The notes: a model not told the origin generated them from the sequence alone. A stretch of 64,000 nt of DNA from JAILEN01 sp036723975 (GCA_036723975.1 DAIMGJ010000003.1:133636-197635); one strand, 5' to 3'. Positions 52,148-62,011 are shown, numbered from the stretch's first letter. Numbers and translations are program-made.

Positions 52148-52537
52148 ATGCAGTTAGAAATGTTAAAAGGAAAAATTCATCGTGCGGTGGTAAAGCAGGC
52201 GGAACTTGACTACGTGGGTAGCATTACGGTAGATTCCCTTCTTTTGGAGGCAGCCGGAATCCGTGAGTATGAGAAAGTGGCGGTTGTAGATGTGGAAAAC
52301 GGAAATCGCCTGGAGACTTATACCATTGCCGGTGAGCCGGGAAGCGGCATGATTTGCTTAAACGGTGCTGCCGCACATTGTGTGGAAGTGGGAGATCATG
52401 TGATTATTATGTGCTATGCTCTTTTGGATGAAAAGGAAGCGGATGCCCATCATCCCAATGTTGTTTTTGTGGATGAGAACAACCACATCGCAAGAAAGAC
52501 CAACTATGAAAAGCATGGTCGTTTGGCAGATATGTAA
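52148..52537 (+). CDS. panD: Aspartate 1-decarboxylase
   Basis: 129 aa, processed form expected. The proenzyme cuts itself between Gly24 and Ser25 (LDYVGSITVD) to create the pyruvoyl cofactor, at the same position as in E. coli. It supplies beta-alanine for PanC. Tyr58-type region (ETYTIAGEPGSGMICLNGAAA) is conserved. It lies 9 bp after panC and 27 bp before coaBC. Confidence 0.97.
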   Translation: MQLEMLKGKIHRAVVKQAELDYVGSITVDSLLLEAAGIREYEKVAVVDVENGNRLETYTIAGEPGSGMICLNGAAAHCVEVGDHVIIMCYALLDEKEADAHHPNVVFVDENNHIARKTNYEKHGRLADM

Positions 52538-52564
52538 CAGACGTTTTAAAAAGAGGAAGAATAT

Positions 52565-53758
52565 ATGAGTTTAGAAGGAAAGACAGTTGTACTTGGGGTA
52601 AGCGGAAGTATTGCCGCATATAAATCGGCCGGTTTGGCATCGGCGTTGGTAAAACAAAAAGCGGATGTGCATGTGATTATGACACAAAATGCTCTGAATT
52701 TTATCCACCCCACAACCTTTGAAACCTTAACGGGAAATAAGTGCCTGGTAGATACCTTTGATCGCAATTTTGAATTCCAGGTAGAGCACGTTTCCTTGGC
52801 GGAAAAGGCAGATCTTATGATGATTGCGCCGGCTACCGCGAATGTGATTGCGAAACTGGCAAACGGACTGGCGGACGATATGCTGACCACCACGGCACTG
52901 GCCTGTGAGGCGCCGATTGTTTTGGCACCGGCCATGAATACCCATATGTACAATAAACCGGTGACACAGATTAATCTGTCCAAGTGCGCTACTTTGGGAA
53001 TGCATGTCTTAACTCCTGCAGAAGGACGTCTTGCCTGTGGAACCACCGGTATCGGAAAAATGCCGGAACCGGAAGAATTGCTTAATGTGATTTTGTACTT
53101 CATTGAACGGGAAAAATCCCTGGCAGGAAAAAAGGTGCTTGTAACGGCAGGCCCCACAAAAGAAGCAATCGATCCGGTACGGTTTATATCCAATCATTCT
53201 ACGGGGAAAATGGGATACGCCATCGCTTCCCAGGCGGCGAAGATGGGAGCAGAGGTTACCCTTGTTTCCGGACCTGTGAATTTGGATGCACCGGTTGGCG
53301 TGGATGTCGTTGATGTGGTTTCTGCAAACGATATGTATGAGGCGGTAATCTCACGGTTTGAAGACTGCGATATTGTGATAAAGGCAGCAGCGGTTGCAGA
53401 CTTTACACCAAAGAATGTGGCAGAAGATAAAATCAAAAAATCGGGGGAAGATGTTTCCTCCATCGAACTTACCTCCACAAAGGATATTTTAAAAACCTTG
53501 GGAGAAAAGAAAACACACCAAGTCCTTTGCGGATTTTCCATGGAGACAAAGGACTTGGAAAAAAATTCCAGAGCAAAACTTGAAAAAAAGAATCTGGATA
53601 TGATTGTTGCAAATAATGTAAAAGAAGAGGGCGCGGGCTTTCAAACCGATACAAACGTTGTAACCATTATTACAAAAGACAAAGAAGAACATCTTCCGCT
53701 TTTAAGCAAGGAAGATGTGGCCTTTGAGATTTTAAAACGTATCCATAGTATGTTATAA
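52565..53758 (+). CDS. coaBC: Bifunctional PPC synthetase/decarboxylase CoaBC
   Basis: 397 aa. The N-terminal CoaC domain (VVLGVSGSIAAYKSAGLASAL, APAMNTHMY, GRLACGTTGIGKMPEP with the active-site Cys) decarboxylates 4'-phosphopantothenoyl-cysteine using FMN; the C-terminal CoaB domain (VTAGPTKEAIDPVRFISN, then KAAAVADFTP and a KKNLDMIVANN dimer segment) forms that compound. It extends the operon from pantothenate into coenzyme A synthesis. Confidence 0.97.
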   Translation: MSLEGKTVVLGVSGSIAAYKSAGLASALVKQKADVHVIMTQNALNFIHPTTFETLTGNKCLVDTFDRNFEFQVEHVSLAEKADLMMIAPATANVIAKLANGLADDMLTTTALACEAPIVLAPAMNTHMYNKPVTQINLSKCATLGMHVLTPAEGRLACGTTGIGKMPEPEELLNVILYFIEREKSLAGKKVLVTAGPTKEAIDPVRFISNHSTGKMGYAIASQAAKMGAEVTLVSGPVNLDAPVGVDVVDVVSANDMYEAVISRFEDCDIVIKAAAVADFTPKNVAEDKIKKSGEDVSSIELTSTKDILKTLGEKKTHQVLCGFSMETKDLEKNSRAKLEKKNLDMIVANNVKEEGAGFQTDTNVVTIITKDKEEHLPLLSKEDVAFEILKRIHSML

Positions 53759-53795
53759 TTTTTCCTAGATGTGTTTTGAGGAAAGGGAGCAAACG

Positions 53796-56700
53796 ATGTC
53801 TTTTGTACATTTGCATACGCATACAGAATACAGCCTTTTGGACGGATCCAATAAAATCGTTAACTATGTCGCAAAAGTAAAGGACATGGGGATGAATGCG
53901 GCTGCCATTACGGACCATGGTGTAATGTATGGTGTCATTGATTTTTACAAAGAATGTAAAAAGCAGGGCATCAATCCCATTTTGGGCTGTGAAGTTTATG
54001 TGGCACCGGAATCCCGATTTGACCGAGAGTATTCCAAAGGGGATGACCGGTACTATCATTTGATTCTTTTGGCAGAGAATGACAAGGGGTATGCCAATCT
54101 TATGAAAATTGTTTCCATCGGATTTATTGATGGATTTTATTATAAGCCTCGTGTGGACTTCGAAACTTTGGAAAAGTACCACGAAGGCCTTATTTGTCTG
54201 TCTGCATGTTTGGCGGGAGAAGTGGCTCGTGAGCTTGCAAAGGGAAATTATGAAGATGCAAAAAAAATTGCACAAAAGTATGAAGCATGCTTTGGAAAAG
54301 GCAATTATTTTTTGGAAATGCAGGACCACGGAATTCCGGCACAGCGTATTGTAAATACAGGATTGATGCGTTTGCATGAGGAGACCGGTATTGACCTTGT
54401 TGTGACAAATGACTGCCATTATACCAATGCTGAGGATGCGGAATCCCATGATTTGCTTCTTTGTATCCAGACCGGAAAAAAAGTGCAGGACGAAGACCGC
54501 TTGCGTTATGAAGGCGGTCAGTATTACGTGAAAAGCGAAGAGGAAATGCGAAAGCTTTTCCCTTATGCCAAGGAGGCCATCGAAAACACGCAAAAGATTG
54601 CGGACCGCTGTCACGTGGAAATTGAATTCGGTCATACCAAGTTACCACATTATGAGGTGCCGGAGGGATACGATTCCTGGACCTATTTGAATAAACTATG
54701 CTTCGACGGACTTGCCCGCCGCTATGGTGATAGAGCGGATGAGATGAGACCGCAGCTGGAGTACGAGCTGAATGTTATTAAGACCATGGGATATGTGGAT
54801 TATTTCCTTATCGTATGGGATTTTATCAATTACGCCCGAAGTGTAGGGATTCCGGTGGGACCGGGGCGAGGAAGCGCGGCCGGTTCCCTGGTATCTTATA
54901 CGACCGGGATTACCAATATCGATCCGGTACGCTATCAGTTGTTCTTTGAACGATTCTTAAATCCGGACCGTGTATCCATGCCGGATATTGACGTGGATAT
55001 CTGCTATGAACGAAGAGGCGAAGTTATCGCGTACGTGGTAGATAAATACGGTGCGGACTGCGTGACCCAGATTATTACCTTTGGTACCTTAAAGGCGAAA
55101 AATGCCATTCGCGATGTGGGACGTGTTTTAGATTTGCCCTATGCTTATGTAGATTCTATTGCAAAGGCGGTTCCGAATGAACTTGGAATTACCATTGCCG
55201 GTGCAATTGAAAAGAATCACGAACTTCGCGAACGTTATGAAAATGAAGATGATGTAAAACGTCTTTTGGATTATGCCATGAGTCTGGAGGGACTCCCGAG
55301 AAACTCCGGAACCCATGCGGCGGGTGTCGTAATTTCTCAGTCCCCAATGGATGAATTTGTACCACTGGCACTTTCTTCCGAAGGTCTTCCGGTAACCCAG
55401 TTTACCATGACCACCATCGAGGAACTGGGACTTTTAAAGATGGATTTTCTTGGACTTCGAACGCTTACGGTAATCAAAGATGCCTGTGATATGGTAAAGG
55501 AAAATCATGGCGTAGAGATTGATTTTGATACCATGGAATATGACGATCCGGAAATCTTTAAACTGATTTCTTCCGGTAAATGCGAGGGTGTGTTCCAGCT
55601 GGAATCTGCCGGCATGAAGTCCTTTATGAAGGAATTAAAGCCGGAAAGTCTGGAAGATATTATCGCAGGAATTTCTTTGTATCGTCCGGGCCCAATGGAT
55701 TTTATTCCGGCCTATATCGAAGGAAAGAATAATAAGGATTCCGTTACCTATGATTGCCCGCAATTGGAACCGATTCTAAAACCGACTTACGGTTGTATCG
55801 TTTATCAGGAGCAGGTTATGCAAATCGTACGTGACCTGGCGGGATTCTCACTAGGAAGATCCGATGAAGTGCGTCGTGCCATGTCAAAAAAGAAAACAAA
55901 GGTTATGGAGCAGGAGCGCCAGAGCTTTGTTTACGGAAATGAAGAAGCAGGGATTCCGGGGTGTGTGAAAAACGGCATTCCGGAAGATGTGGCAAATAAA
56001 ATTTATGATGACATGATTGACTTTGCAAAGTATGCCTTTAATAAAGCCCATGCGGCTTGCTATGCGGTTGTGGGATACCAAACAGCGTATTTGCGCAACT
56101 ATTATCCGGCGGAGTTTTTTGCGGCACTTATGACTTCGGTGATTGGTGCCACCACAAAGATTTCTGAGTACATTCAGGTTTGCCGTGCTATGGGAATCGA
56201 TCTTCTGCCTCCGGATGTGAACAGCGCCACCGGTGCGTTTCGTGCAATTGGTGGAAAGATTTGTTACGGCATGTATGCAATTAAGAGCGTCGGACGTCCG
56301 GTGATTGATGCGATTGTTGAAGAACGTGAGACTCATGGCGCTTATACTTCTCTGGAAGATTTTATCAAGCGTGTTACGGGATGCGGTGTCAATAAACGAG
56401 CGATTGAAAATTTAATCTTAGGCGGAGCCATGGATTCCCTTCCGGGAAATCGCCGGCAGAAGATGATTATCTACGGTGATATCGTGGATTCTTTAGTTAA
56501 GAATAAGGGCGAAATCGCAGGTCAGATGTCGCTGTTTGATATGGTAGAGGAAGAGCAAAAAGAAACCTTTAGTTTTAAGCTTCCGAATATCGAAGAATTT
56601 GCAAAAGAAGATCTTTTGGCAAAAGAAAAGGAAGTGCTTGGAATTTATGTATCCGGCCATCCTCTTGAAGAATATATGGATGTGATGGAAAAAAACGTCA

Positions 56701-57272
56701 CAGCAAAATCCACGGAGTTTGTATTGGAGGAAGGCGAGTCTGAGGCGAATATCGAGGATAAAAAAGAAGTGGTTGTCGGTGGAATGCTTACCGAAGTCAA
56801 ACAGCATTTTACTAAGAGTAGCCAGACAATGGCATTTCTTACATTAGAGGATTTATATGGCTCTGTCGAAGCGATTATTTTCCCGCGAGATTATGAAAAG
56901 GTGCGTCGCTTCTTGGCAGAGGATGCGAAAGTGTTCTTAAAGGGCCACGTTAGTGTGGAAGAAGAAAAAAATGCAAAGCTGATTGTCAGTGATGTGATTC
57001 CTTTCGATAATCTTCCCAAAACGTTGTGGGTTCAATTTGAAACCTTAGAGGATTATAATGAACAAAAACTGCTTTCTTTCTTTGTCGGAAACGAGGGCAA
57101 TGATGCCGTTAATGTCTATCTCAAGGCAACCAGACAGATGAAAAAACTTCCTGCAAAGTGGATGGTGAATGCAAGCCCGGAGTTGATGGAAAGCTTGAAG
57201 GCAGCCTACGGGGAAGAAAATGTTAAAGCAGTAGCAGGCACTATCCCTCAAAGTAAGGGTAGAAGATATTAG
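53796..57272 (+). CDS. dnaE: DNA polymerase III alpha subunit (DnaE type)
   Basis: 1158 aa from ATG 53796 (GGGAGC upstream; the product then begins MSFVHLHTHTEYSLLDG, the family start). An N-terminal PHP domain (HLHTHTEYS, AAITDHGVMYG) precedes the C-family polymerase core with catalytic aspartates in MPDIDVDICYERR, then GRGSAAGSLVSY and FNKAHAACYAVVGYQTAYL. A helix-hairpin-helix region (GCGVNKRAIENLILGGAMDS) and an OB-fold (VGGMLTEVKQHFTKSSQTMA) follow. In Firmicutes DnaE extends RNA primers and works alongside PolC. It starts 38 bp after coaBC. Confidence 0.97.
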   Translation: MSFVHLHTHTEYSLLDGSNKIVNYVAKVKDMGMNAAAITDHGVMYGVIDFYKECKKQGINPILGCEVYVAPESRFDREYSKGDDRYYHLILLAENDKGYANLMKIVSIGFIDGFYYKPRVDFETLEKYHEGLICLSACLAGEVARELAKGNYEDAKKIAQKYEACFGKGNYFLEMQDHGIPAQRIVNTGLMRLHEETGIDLVVTNDCHYTNAEDAESHDLLLCIQTGKKVQDEDRLRYEGGQYYVKSEEEMRKLFPYAKEAIENTQKIADRCHVEIEFGHTKLPHYEVPEGYDSWTYLNKLCFDGLARRYGDRADEMRPQLEYELNVIKTMGYVDYFLIVWDFINYARSVGIPVGPGRGSAAGSLVSYTTGITNIDPVRYQLFFERFLNPDRVSMPDIDVDICYERRGEVIAYVVDKYGADCVTQIITFGTLKAKNAIRDVGRVLDLPYAYVDSIAKAVPNELGITIAGAIEKNHELRERYENEDDVKRLLDYAMSLEGLPRNSGTHAAGVVISQSPMDEFVPLALSSEGLPVTQFTMTTIEELGLLKMDFLGLRTLTVIKDACDMVKENHGVEIDFDTMEYDDPEIFKLISSGKCEGVFQLESAGMKSFMKELKPESLEDIIAGISLYRPGPMDFIPAYIEGKNNKDSVTYDCPQLEPILKPTYGCIVYQEQVMQIVRDLAGFSLGRSDEVRRAMSKKKTKVMEQERQSFVYGNEEAGIPGCVKNGIPEDVANKIYDDMIDFAKYAFNKAHAACYAVVGYQTAYLRNYYPAEFFAALMTSVIGATTKISEYIQVCRAMGIDLLPPDVNSATGAFRAIGGKICYGMYAIKSVGRPVIDAIVEERETHGAYTSLEDFIKRVTGCGVNKRAIENLILGGAMDSLPGNRRQKMIIYGDIVDSLVKNKGEIAGQMSLFDMVEEEQKETFSFKLPNIEEFAKEDLLAKEKEVLGIYVSGHPLEEYMDVMEKNVTAKSTEFVLEEGESEANIEDKKEVVVGGMLTEVKQHFTKSSQTMAFLTLEDLYGSVEAIIFPRDYEKVRRFLAEDAKVFLKGHVSVEEEKNAKLIVSDVIPFDNLPKTLWVQFETLEDYNEQKLLSFFVGNEGNDAVNVYLKATRQMKKLPAKWMVNASPELMESLKAAYGEENVKAVAGTIPQSKGRRY

Positions 57273-57287
57273 AATAGGAGAATATTT

Positions 57288-57542
57288 ATGGCAAAAGAAT
57301 ACGTTTACACCCCACAGGGCGTATGTGCAAGAGAAATTCATTTTGAAGTGGAGGACGGAACACTTCACAACGTTAAATTTGTGGGCGGATGTGATGGCAA
57401 TACCAAGGCAATTGCAAAGCTTTTGGAAGGTGCGGATGCGGCAAAGACTGTTGAAATCTTAAAGGGAAACCAGTGCGGGATGAAGGGCACCAGCTGCGCC
57501 GATCAGTTGGCAAAAGGAATTGAAAAAGCACTAAGTGAGTAG
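57288..57542 (+). CDS. TSCPD domain protein (TIGR03905 type)
   Basis: 84 aa, composed of one TSCPD domain: YTPQGVCAREIHFEVEDGTL, then FVGGCDGNTKAIAKLLEG and CGMKGTSCADQLAKGIEKAL. The domain also occurs at the C-terminus of adenosylcobalamin-dependent ribonucleotide reductases. The stand-alone form has conserved cysteines (here in CAR, GGCDG, QCGM and SCADQ) that suggest metal binding. The role is unknown. It is 15 bp after dnaE and ends the transcription unit. Confidence 0.9.
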   Translation: MAKEYVYTPQGVCAREIHFEVEDGTLHNVKFVGGCDGNTKAIAKLLEGADAAKTVEILKGNQCGMKGTSCADQLAKGIEKALSE

Positions 57543-57547
57543 TGAGA

Positions 57548-57580
57548 AAGGACAGAGTGGATTTGCTCTGTCCTTATTTC
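57548..57580 (+). terminator. Terminator after dnaE/TSCPD
   Basis: AAGGACAGAG (57548-57557) pairs perfectly with CTCTGTCCTT (57566-57575), followed by ATTTC. Confidence 0.82.
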
Positions 57581-57624
57581 ATATAGCATTTTTGTAATTG
57601 GAAATCTCTATTGGAGGGAGTAGT

Positions 57625-58455
57625 ATGGATGTAACGAATATCGGGATATCATCAATGATGTATCTGGGAATCGCAGCGGTGATTGGAATCGTGGCCCCAC
57701 TTGGTCTTGCAATCTGGTGGATGGTAAAAAAGAAGGAGAGCTTTGTCACTTATTTGGTGGGAATGCTTGCCTTTTGCATCTTTGTGTTTGTATTGGAAAA
57801 GCCCATACAAAATGCCTTGATACTACCGGATCATGCGGTGAGTCGATTTATCAATGCCCGTCCGATTCTTTGGGGCTTTGTGGTTGGACTGTTCCCCGGA
57901 GTCTTTGAAGAAACCGGACGATTTATCGCTTTTAAAACGGTATTAAAAAAGAGACGAAACAAAGAAACTTCCGTTACCTATGGACTTGGCCATGGGGGCG
58001 TGGAGATGATGATTGCTTATGGACTCACATATGCCTCCTATCTTTCTTATGCGGTAATGATTAATACCGGTACGTTTCAACCGGTCATCAATCAGGTGAT
58101 GGAGCAGGCGCCGGACCAGATTGATGCTGTGTATCAGATGGTGGATGTGATAGCAACCTTCTCTTTCGGAGCCCTGTGCTTGGGACTTGTGGAGCGTGTG
58201 TTTGCATTTTTATTCCATGTAGGTGCTTCTATGTTAGTCTTTTACGCAGCCAGAGAGAGGAGAAAGTTTTTCTTTTATCCGTTGATGATTCTAATTCATA
58301 CCGCAATGGATATGATTTGCGGATTGTATCTAAACGGAACGTTGCAGATTTCCCAGGTTGCACTGGAAGTGCTTGTGGCAATCTTTGGAACGGTGGTATT
58401 CTTGGGCGCTCATATGATTTATAAATACGATCAAACAAGATTTATCATAGAATAA
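57625..58455 (+). CDS. YhfC-family intramembrane protease-like protein
   Basis: 276 aa from ATG 57625 (GGAGGGAG upstream). About seven or eight membrane spans. Features of the YhfC (glutamic-type intramembrane endopeptidase) family are visible: LFPGVFEETGRFIAFK with paired Glu, and GLGHGGVEMMIAYGLTYAS with His and Glu in following helices. Substrate unknown. It converges with a CPBP-family protease gene, the two sharing one bidirectional terminator. Confidence 0.88.
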   Translation: MDVTNIGISSMMYLGIAAVIGIVAPLGLAIWWMVKKKESFVTYLVGMLAFCIFVFVLEKPIQNALILPDHAVSRFINARPILWGFVVGLFPGVFEETGRFIAFKTVLKKRRNKETSVTYGLGHGGVEMMIAYGLTYASYLSYAVMINTGTFQPVINQVMEQAPDQIDAVYQMVDVIATFSFGALCLGLVERVFAFLFHVGASMLVFYAARERRKFFFYPLMILIHTAMDMICGLYLNGTLQISQVALEVLVAIFGTVVFLGAHMIYKYDQTRFIIE

Positions 58456-58460
58456 AAAAA

Positions 58461-58487
58461 GACGTCAGCTTTTGCTGACGTCTTTTG
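58461..58487. terminator. Bidirectional terminator between two membrane protease genes
   Basis: GACGTCAGC (58461-58469) and GCTGACGTC (58474-58482) form a perfect stem flanked by A-run on the left and TTTTG on the right, so it can stop transcripts from both sides. Confidence 0.85.
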
Positions 58488-58522
58488 TGTTGTTGAATTC
58501 TTGTGTTAGAAGCAGGTCTTAT

Positions 58523-59479
58523 CTATGCGTTATATCCGAGGACAAGGCTGTAGATAAACATTGCGATACATCCCAGAGTAAATAAGATCATTCCGAGGTT
58601 GCACCATACTTTTTTCTCTTCTTCTTTTGGAAGCTGAGCGGATTCCTCAGCGTAAGAGATTTTCTTTTTTCCGGTAAAGAAGAAAACTGCGCCAACGATT
58701 GCCATAACATACAAGAATGCTTCGTATACCATAAGTCCCATAAATGCAGGAGAACCTACCAACACCATCGGATCGGTTTCGGTCAAATCAATACCTGCCA
58801 AAATCCTTGGAGCAACGACCCCACCAAAGAAGTTGATTGTCATATGCATCAAGATCGTATAAATAACATTTCCGGTTTTATAGTAAACATAACCAAAAAC
58901 AATACCCAAAAACCATGCATAGAAGAACTGTGACAGGTTCCCATGGAATAAACCAAACATAAGCGCAGATGTCATAATTGCTACGTGTCCGCCAAACATA
59001 TGCATACGGTCGATTAAGAATTTACGGAAAATCAGTTCTTCGATAATCGGAGCTAAAAGTGCTAAAACAATAGAACCGATTACGGAACTGCCTGATGTCA
59101 GCGATTCAATCGCTACTCCGGTATTGATGCCAAAAATCTTAAAAATAAGACCAACAATTGTTCCGATAATATTTCCCACAACCATTACAAAGAATGCAAT
59201 TGTTAAAAAGTAAAACCACTTGCCAACACTCAGGGATGATGTGTTCTTTAATTCTTCTCCGGGAATGCGTTTCATTAGGATGCAGGTAATCGGAAATGCA
59301 ACGCAGTAAAGCGGCACAAAGGCCAAAATCCAAAACATGTATTCCGGAGCATTACCGGCTTCAAAGATATGCTTGGATAAAAGTCCTGCAGCAATTTGCA
59401 ATCCACTGCCTACCAAAAGAAAGGTAAACAGGGTCAATCCTAAAGCAGAAAAAGTTTGTTTTGATGTTCTTTCGTTCAT
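58523..59479 (-). CDS. CPBP-family intramembrane metalloprotease
   Basis: 318 aa from ATG at 59479 (GGAGG 4 nt upstream on the minus strand; an upstream in-frame TTG is less likely). About eight membrane spans. The CPBP/Abi (Rce1-like) motifs are EELIFRKFLIDR (EExxxR) and FGLFHGNLSQFFYAW, with a later YYKTGNVIYTILMHMTIN carrying the third His/Asn motif. Members process prenylated proteins in eukaryotes and often serve bacteriocin immunity in Firmicutes; the role here is unknown. Confidence 0.93.
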   Translation of the reverse strand: MNERTSKQTFSALGLTLFTFLLVGSGLQIAAGLLSKHIFEAGNAPEYMFWILAFVPLYCVAFPITCILMKRIPGEELKNTSSLSVGKWFYFLTIAFFVMVVGNIIGTIVGLIFKIFGINTGVAIESLTSGSSVIGSIVLALLAPIIEELIFRKFLIDRMHMFGGHVAIMTSALMFGLFHGNLSQFFYAWFLGIVFGYVYYKTGNVIYTILMHMTINFFGGVVAPRILAGIDLTETDPMVLVGSPAFMGLMVYEAFLYVMAIVGAVFFFTGKKKISYAEESAQLPKEEEKKVWCNLGMILFTLGCIAMFIYSLVLGYNA

Positions 59480-59563
59480 GTTTCCTCCATTTTGTATATT
59501 CAAATACTCATTCGTTCAAGCCTTGTGTATTATGTCAGATGATGTAAATAAATGCAAACTTTT

Positions 59564-60343
59564 TTATGAAAGCTCATTAAGCAAGCATTTTTTTAATTCC
59601 TCTTCTAAAAGCTCCAGTTGGAGACGTTCCTTTTCATTGGCTTCTTCTCTGGCATTTTGAATAATTTTATCTAAGAATCCCTGTTCTTTTGTTAATTCTT
59701 TGCTCTTTGGAAACACCAATTCAAAGGCCATACAGCCGTGGGAGAGAGAAGTCTCAAACTTGGTACGTTCAAAGGTTCGCGGTACGCAGCGATGCTCTTT
59801 TACACATTGCATGATTTCTTCTCTGGCTTCGTTACGCTGCGGTACGTTTTTAAAATTTGCCCGATCTTTGTACGGAATCTCTGCGATTACGCGGAAGATA
59901 TCGACTTTGTCCGCATCCCGCAACAGGTTTGCAAAAAGCTCTTCCCGTTGTGTCAGATTTTCCGGAATGTTTAGCTTATTGTGCGCTCGAATGGCAAGCT
60001 CTGTAAGAGAATGCCAATCCTTTGGCAATCCGGTTACGTCAAAGTTTTTTATAAAATCATCCACAAATAAAATGTCAGCGGAAAGCTCTGCGTGGTCGAT
60101 GGATTTTGCGTCAAAAAATGTGCCGTAACGGCGAAGCTGCTCGAAGCGTCCGATGTCGTGCAACAGCCCCATAAACCAGGCCAACTCCACATCCTCATCG
60201 GGCAAATCAAGACTTTTTGCAATCTCTTCTGCAATTTCACATACCTTAAAAGAATGCTCAATCTTAAGTGAAACTTTGGGTTCGGAAGAGTCGTAATTGT
60301 CTGTGTAGCTTTTAAAAATATTTATTGCTGATTCTCTGTTCAT
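59564..60343 (-). CDS. HD-domain metal-dependent phosphohydrolase
   Basis: 259 aa from the ATG at 60343 (AGAAGGA upstream). The HD domain is near the N-terminus: EHSFKVCEIAEEIAKSL, then FMGLLHDIGRFEQ with the His-Asp pair and SIDHAELSADIL further on. Such enzymes hydrolyse phosphate esters of nucleotides or other small molecules. The C-terminal half is unassigned and ends in a charged helix. It is probably in its own unit on the minus strand. Confidence 0.87.
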   Translation of the reverse strand: MNRESAINIFKSYTDNYDSSEPKVSLKIEHSFKVCEIAEEIAKSLDLPDEDVELAWFMGLLHDIGRFEQLRRYGTFFDAKSIDHAELSADILFVDDFIKNFDVTGLPKDWHSLTELAIRAHNKLNIPENLTQREELFANLLRDADKVDIFRVIAEIPYKDRANFKNVPQRNEAREEIMQCVKEHRCVPRTFERTKFETSLSHGCMAFELVFPKSKELTKEQGFLDKIIQNAREEANEKERLQLELLEEELKKCLLNELS

Positions 60344-60455
60344 TTTTATCCTTCTTTCTAACATTGTTCTATCATATCAAATGCTTTAAAAGATTGCATC
60401 CCATAAAACTTCCCACTTGTCATCTGTAGCATTTGGTGCTATATTTTTAGGTATG

Positions 60456-60480
60456 AATTAATTAAATCTTTTAATTAATT
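60456..60480. promoter_or_regulatory. AT-rich perfect inverted repeat before the SLC13 gene
   Basis: AATTAATTAAA (60456-60466) and TTTAATTAATT (60470-60480) are perfect inverted repeats with a 3-bp centre, 27 bp before the transporter start. It could be an operator; the lack of GC makes a terminator role unlikely. Confidence 0.45.
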
Positions 60481-60506
60481 AGGATATGAAGTATTGGAGG
60501 GGCATT

Positions 60507-61913
60507 ATGAGCATTCAAAAACGCTTGACTCACTTGATTATTGGGCCTGTTTTATATGCGCTTATCTGGCTTTTGGGAACAAAAGCAAATCTATTAGACC
60601 CTACTGCAGCCAAGGGACTTGGGGTTGCCGTATGGATGATTTATTGGTGGGTAACCAGACCTGTAAATATTACAGTAACCGCGCTTTTACCGGGAATAGT
60701 AAATGCTTTGTTTAACATTGTTCCCATGGAAAACGTGATTTCGCAGTATGCGTCATCCAGCATCGTTTTAATTTTTGGTTCCTGTTTACTTACTGCACCA
60801 TGGGCGAAGATAGGATTGGATAAGCGTATTTCTTTAAAAGCACTTTCTTTAATCGGACCATCCATGAAATCTCAGATTGCAGTATGGCTTTTGGCTGCTG
60901 CAGTATTGTCCAATATGATGCCAAACGTGGTAGTTGTTGCTATCTTTACACCGATTGCGGTTTCTATGCTTGCTGCAGCCGGTTACAAAGACATTAAAAC
61001 CTGTGAGCCTGCAGTGCCGATTTTATGTGCCATTGCGTGGGGCTCTCAGCTTGGTGGTGCGGGAACTCCTCTTGGCGGAGCAATGAACATCACAGCCATT
61101 TCCTTTATTGAGGAGTTTACCGGCACTGAGTTTATGTACGTAGACTGGATTAAAGTAATGCTTCCGTATACTGTTATTGTGACGGTAATTGTACTGGTTG
61201 CCATGATTTTAAAGCCGATGAAGGTAACTTCTTTGGAAGGAACCAAAGAATACTTCCAGAAAGAGTATAAGGCCTTAGGACCGATGAAAAAGGATGAAAA
61301 AATCAGCCTTGTTCTTTTTGTAACAGCAATGCTTGGATCTTTTGTCCGCCCATTGTACGCGGATTTGCTTCCGGGCCTTGTTCCTGCATATTTGTTCCTG
61401 ATTTTGGGTTGTGTGAACTTTGTTATTGTCGGAATGAATAAAGAGATGCTTCTTGATTGGGACGAAGCCCAGAAGGAAGTGATGTGGGGCATGCTGCTTC
61501 TCTTTGCCGGTGGTCTGGCGTTGGGACAGATTTTAACCGGTTCCGGGGCAAATGATGCAATTGCCGGGGTGATTTCAAAAATGCCGCTTACCGGTGGTCT
61601 TGTTACCATTGCTATTTTTGCGGTATTTGCCAGCCTGATTTCGGAAATGACAAACTCCACCGTATCTGCGGCAGTTTCCATTCCGATTGTCATCGGCGTA
61701 ACATCAAAGCTTGGGTTAAACCCGCTTCCGTATATTTTTACGGTATGTATGGCGATGAATTATGAGTCACTTCTTCCGGTAAGTGTTCGTGCGATTTCTG
61801 TAGGATACGGATTGGATCCGGATAAACTTTTAAAGAGCGCGGCTCCGCTTACGCTGCTTCGACTGATGATTGCCATTGCGGTTGGATATGCAACGATTTT
61901 AATCATGGCTTAA
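60507..61913 (+). CDS. SLC13/DASS-family sodium:anion symporter
   Basis: 468 aa from ATG 60507 (GGAGGGG upstream). A polytopic membrane protein with two related halves. Characteristic hairpin motifs: SNMMPNVVVVAIFTPIAVSM in the first half with GGAGTPLGGAMNITAISF, and SEMTNSTVSAAVSIPIVIGV in the second. The family imports dicarboxylates, citrate, sulfate or phosphate with sodium ions. The substrate cannot be chosen from motifs. It ends at a terminator and shares no operon partner. Confidence 0.9.
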   Translation: MSIQKRLTHLIIGPVLYALIWLLGTKANLLDPTAAKGLGVAVWMIYWWVTRPVNITVTALLPGIVNALFNIVPMENVISQYASSSIVLIFGSCLLTAPWAKIGLDKRISLKALSLIGPSMKSQIAVWLLAAAVLSNMMPNVVVVAIFTPIAVSMLAAAGYKDIKTCEPAVPILCAIAWGSQLGGAGTPLGGAMNITAISFIEEFTGTEFMYVDWIKVMLPYTVIVTVIVLVAMILKPMKVTSLEGTKEYFQKEYKALGPMKKDEKISLVLFVTAMLGSFVRPLYADLLPGLVPAYLFLILGCVNFVIVGMNKEMLLDWDEAQKEVMWGMLLLFAGGLALGQILTGSGANDAIAGVISKMPLTGGLVTIAIFAVFASLISEMTNSTVSAAVSIPIVIGVTSKLGLNPLPYIFTVCMAMNYESLLPVSVRAISVGYGLDPDKLLKSAAPLTLLRLMIAIAVGYATILIMA

Positions 61914-61945
61914 AAATGTATTTGACACGATACTATGTTTACAAC

Positions 61946-61978
61946 AAAGGAGATGTGGATTTCCACATCTCCTTTTCT
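61946..61978 (+). terminator. Terminator after the SLC13 gene
   Basis: GGAGATGTGG (61949-61958) pairs with CCACATCTCC (61963-61972), ATTT loop, then TTTTCTTG; the flanking AAA also pairs. Confidence 0.87.
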
Positions 61979-61982
61979 TGTG

Positions 61983-62011
61983 TTTACACTATCCCACTGT
62001 GGTGGTACAAT
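61983..62011 (+). promoter_or_regulatory. Promoter of the DUF3990/XRE operon
   Basis: TTTACA (61983-61988), 17-nt spacer, TACAAT (62006-62011). The spacer holds CCCACTGTGG, a short inverted repeat that could be a binding site for the XRE protein of the operon. Confidence 0.7.
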
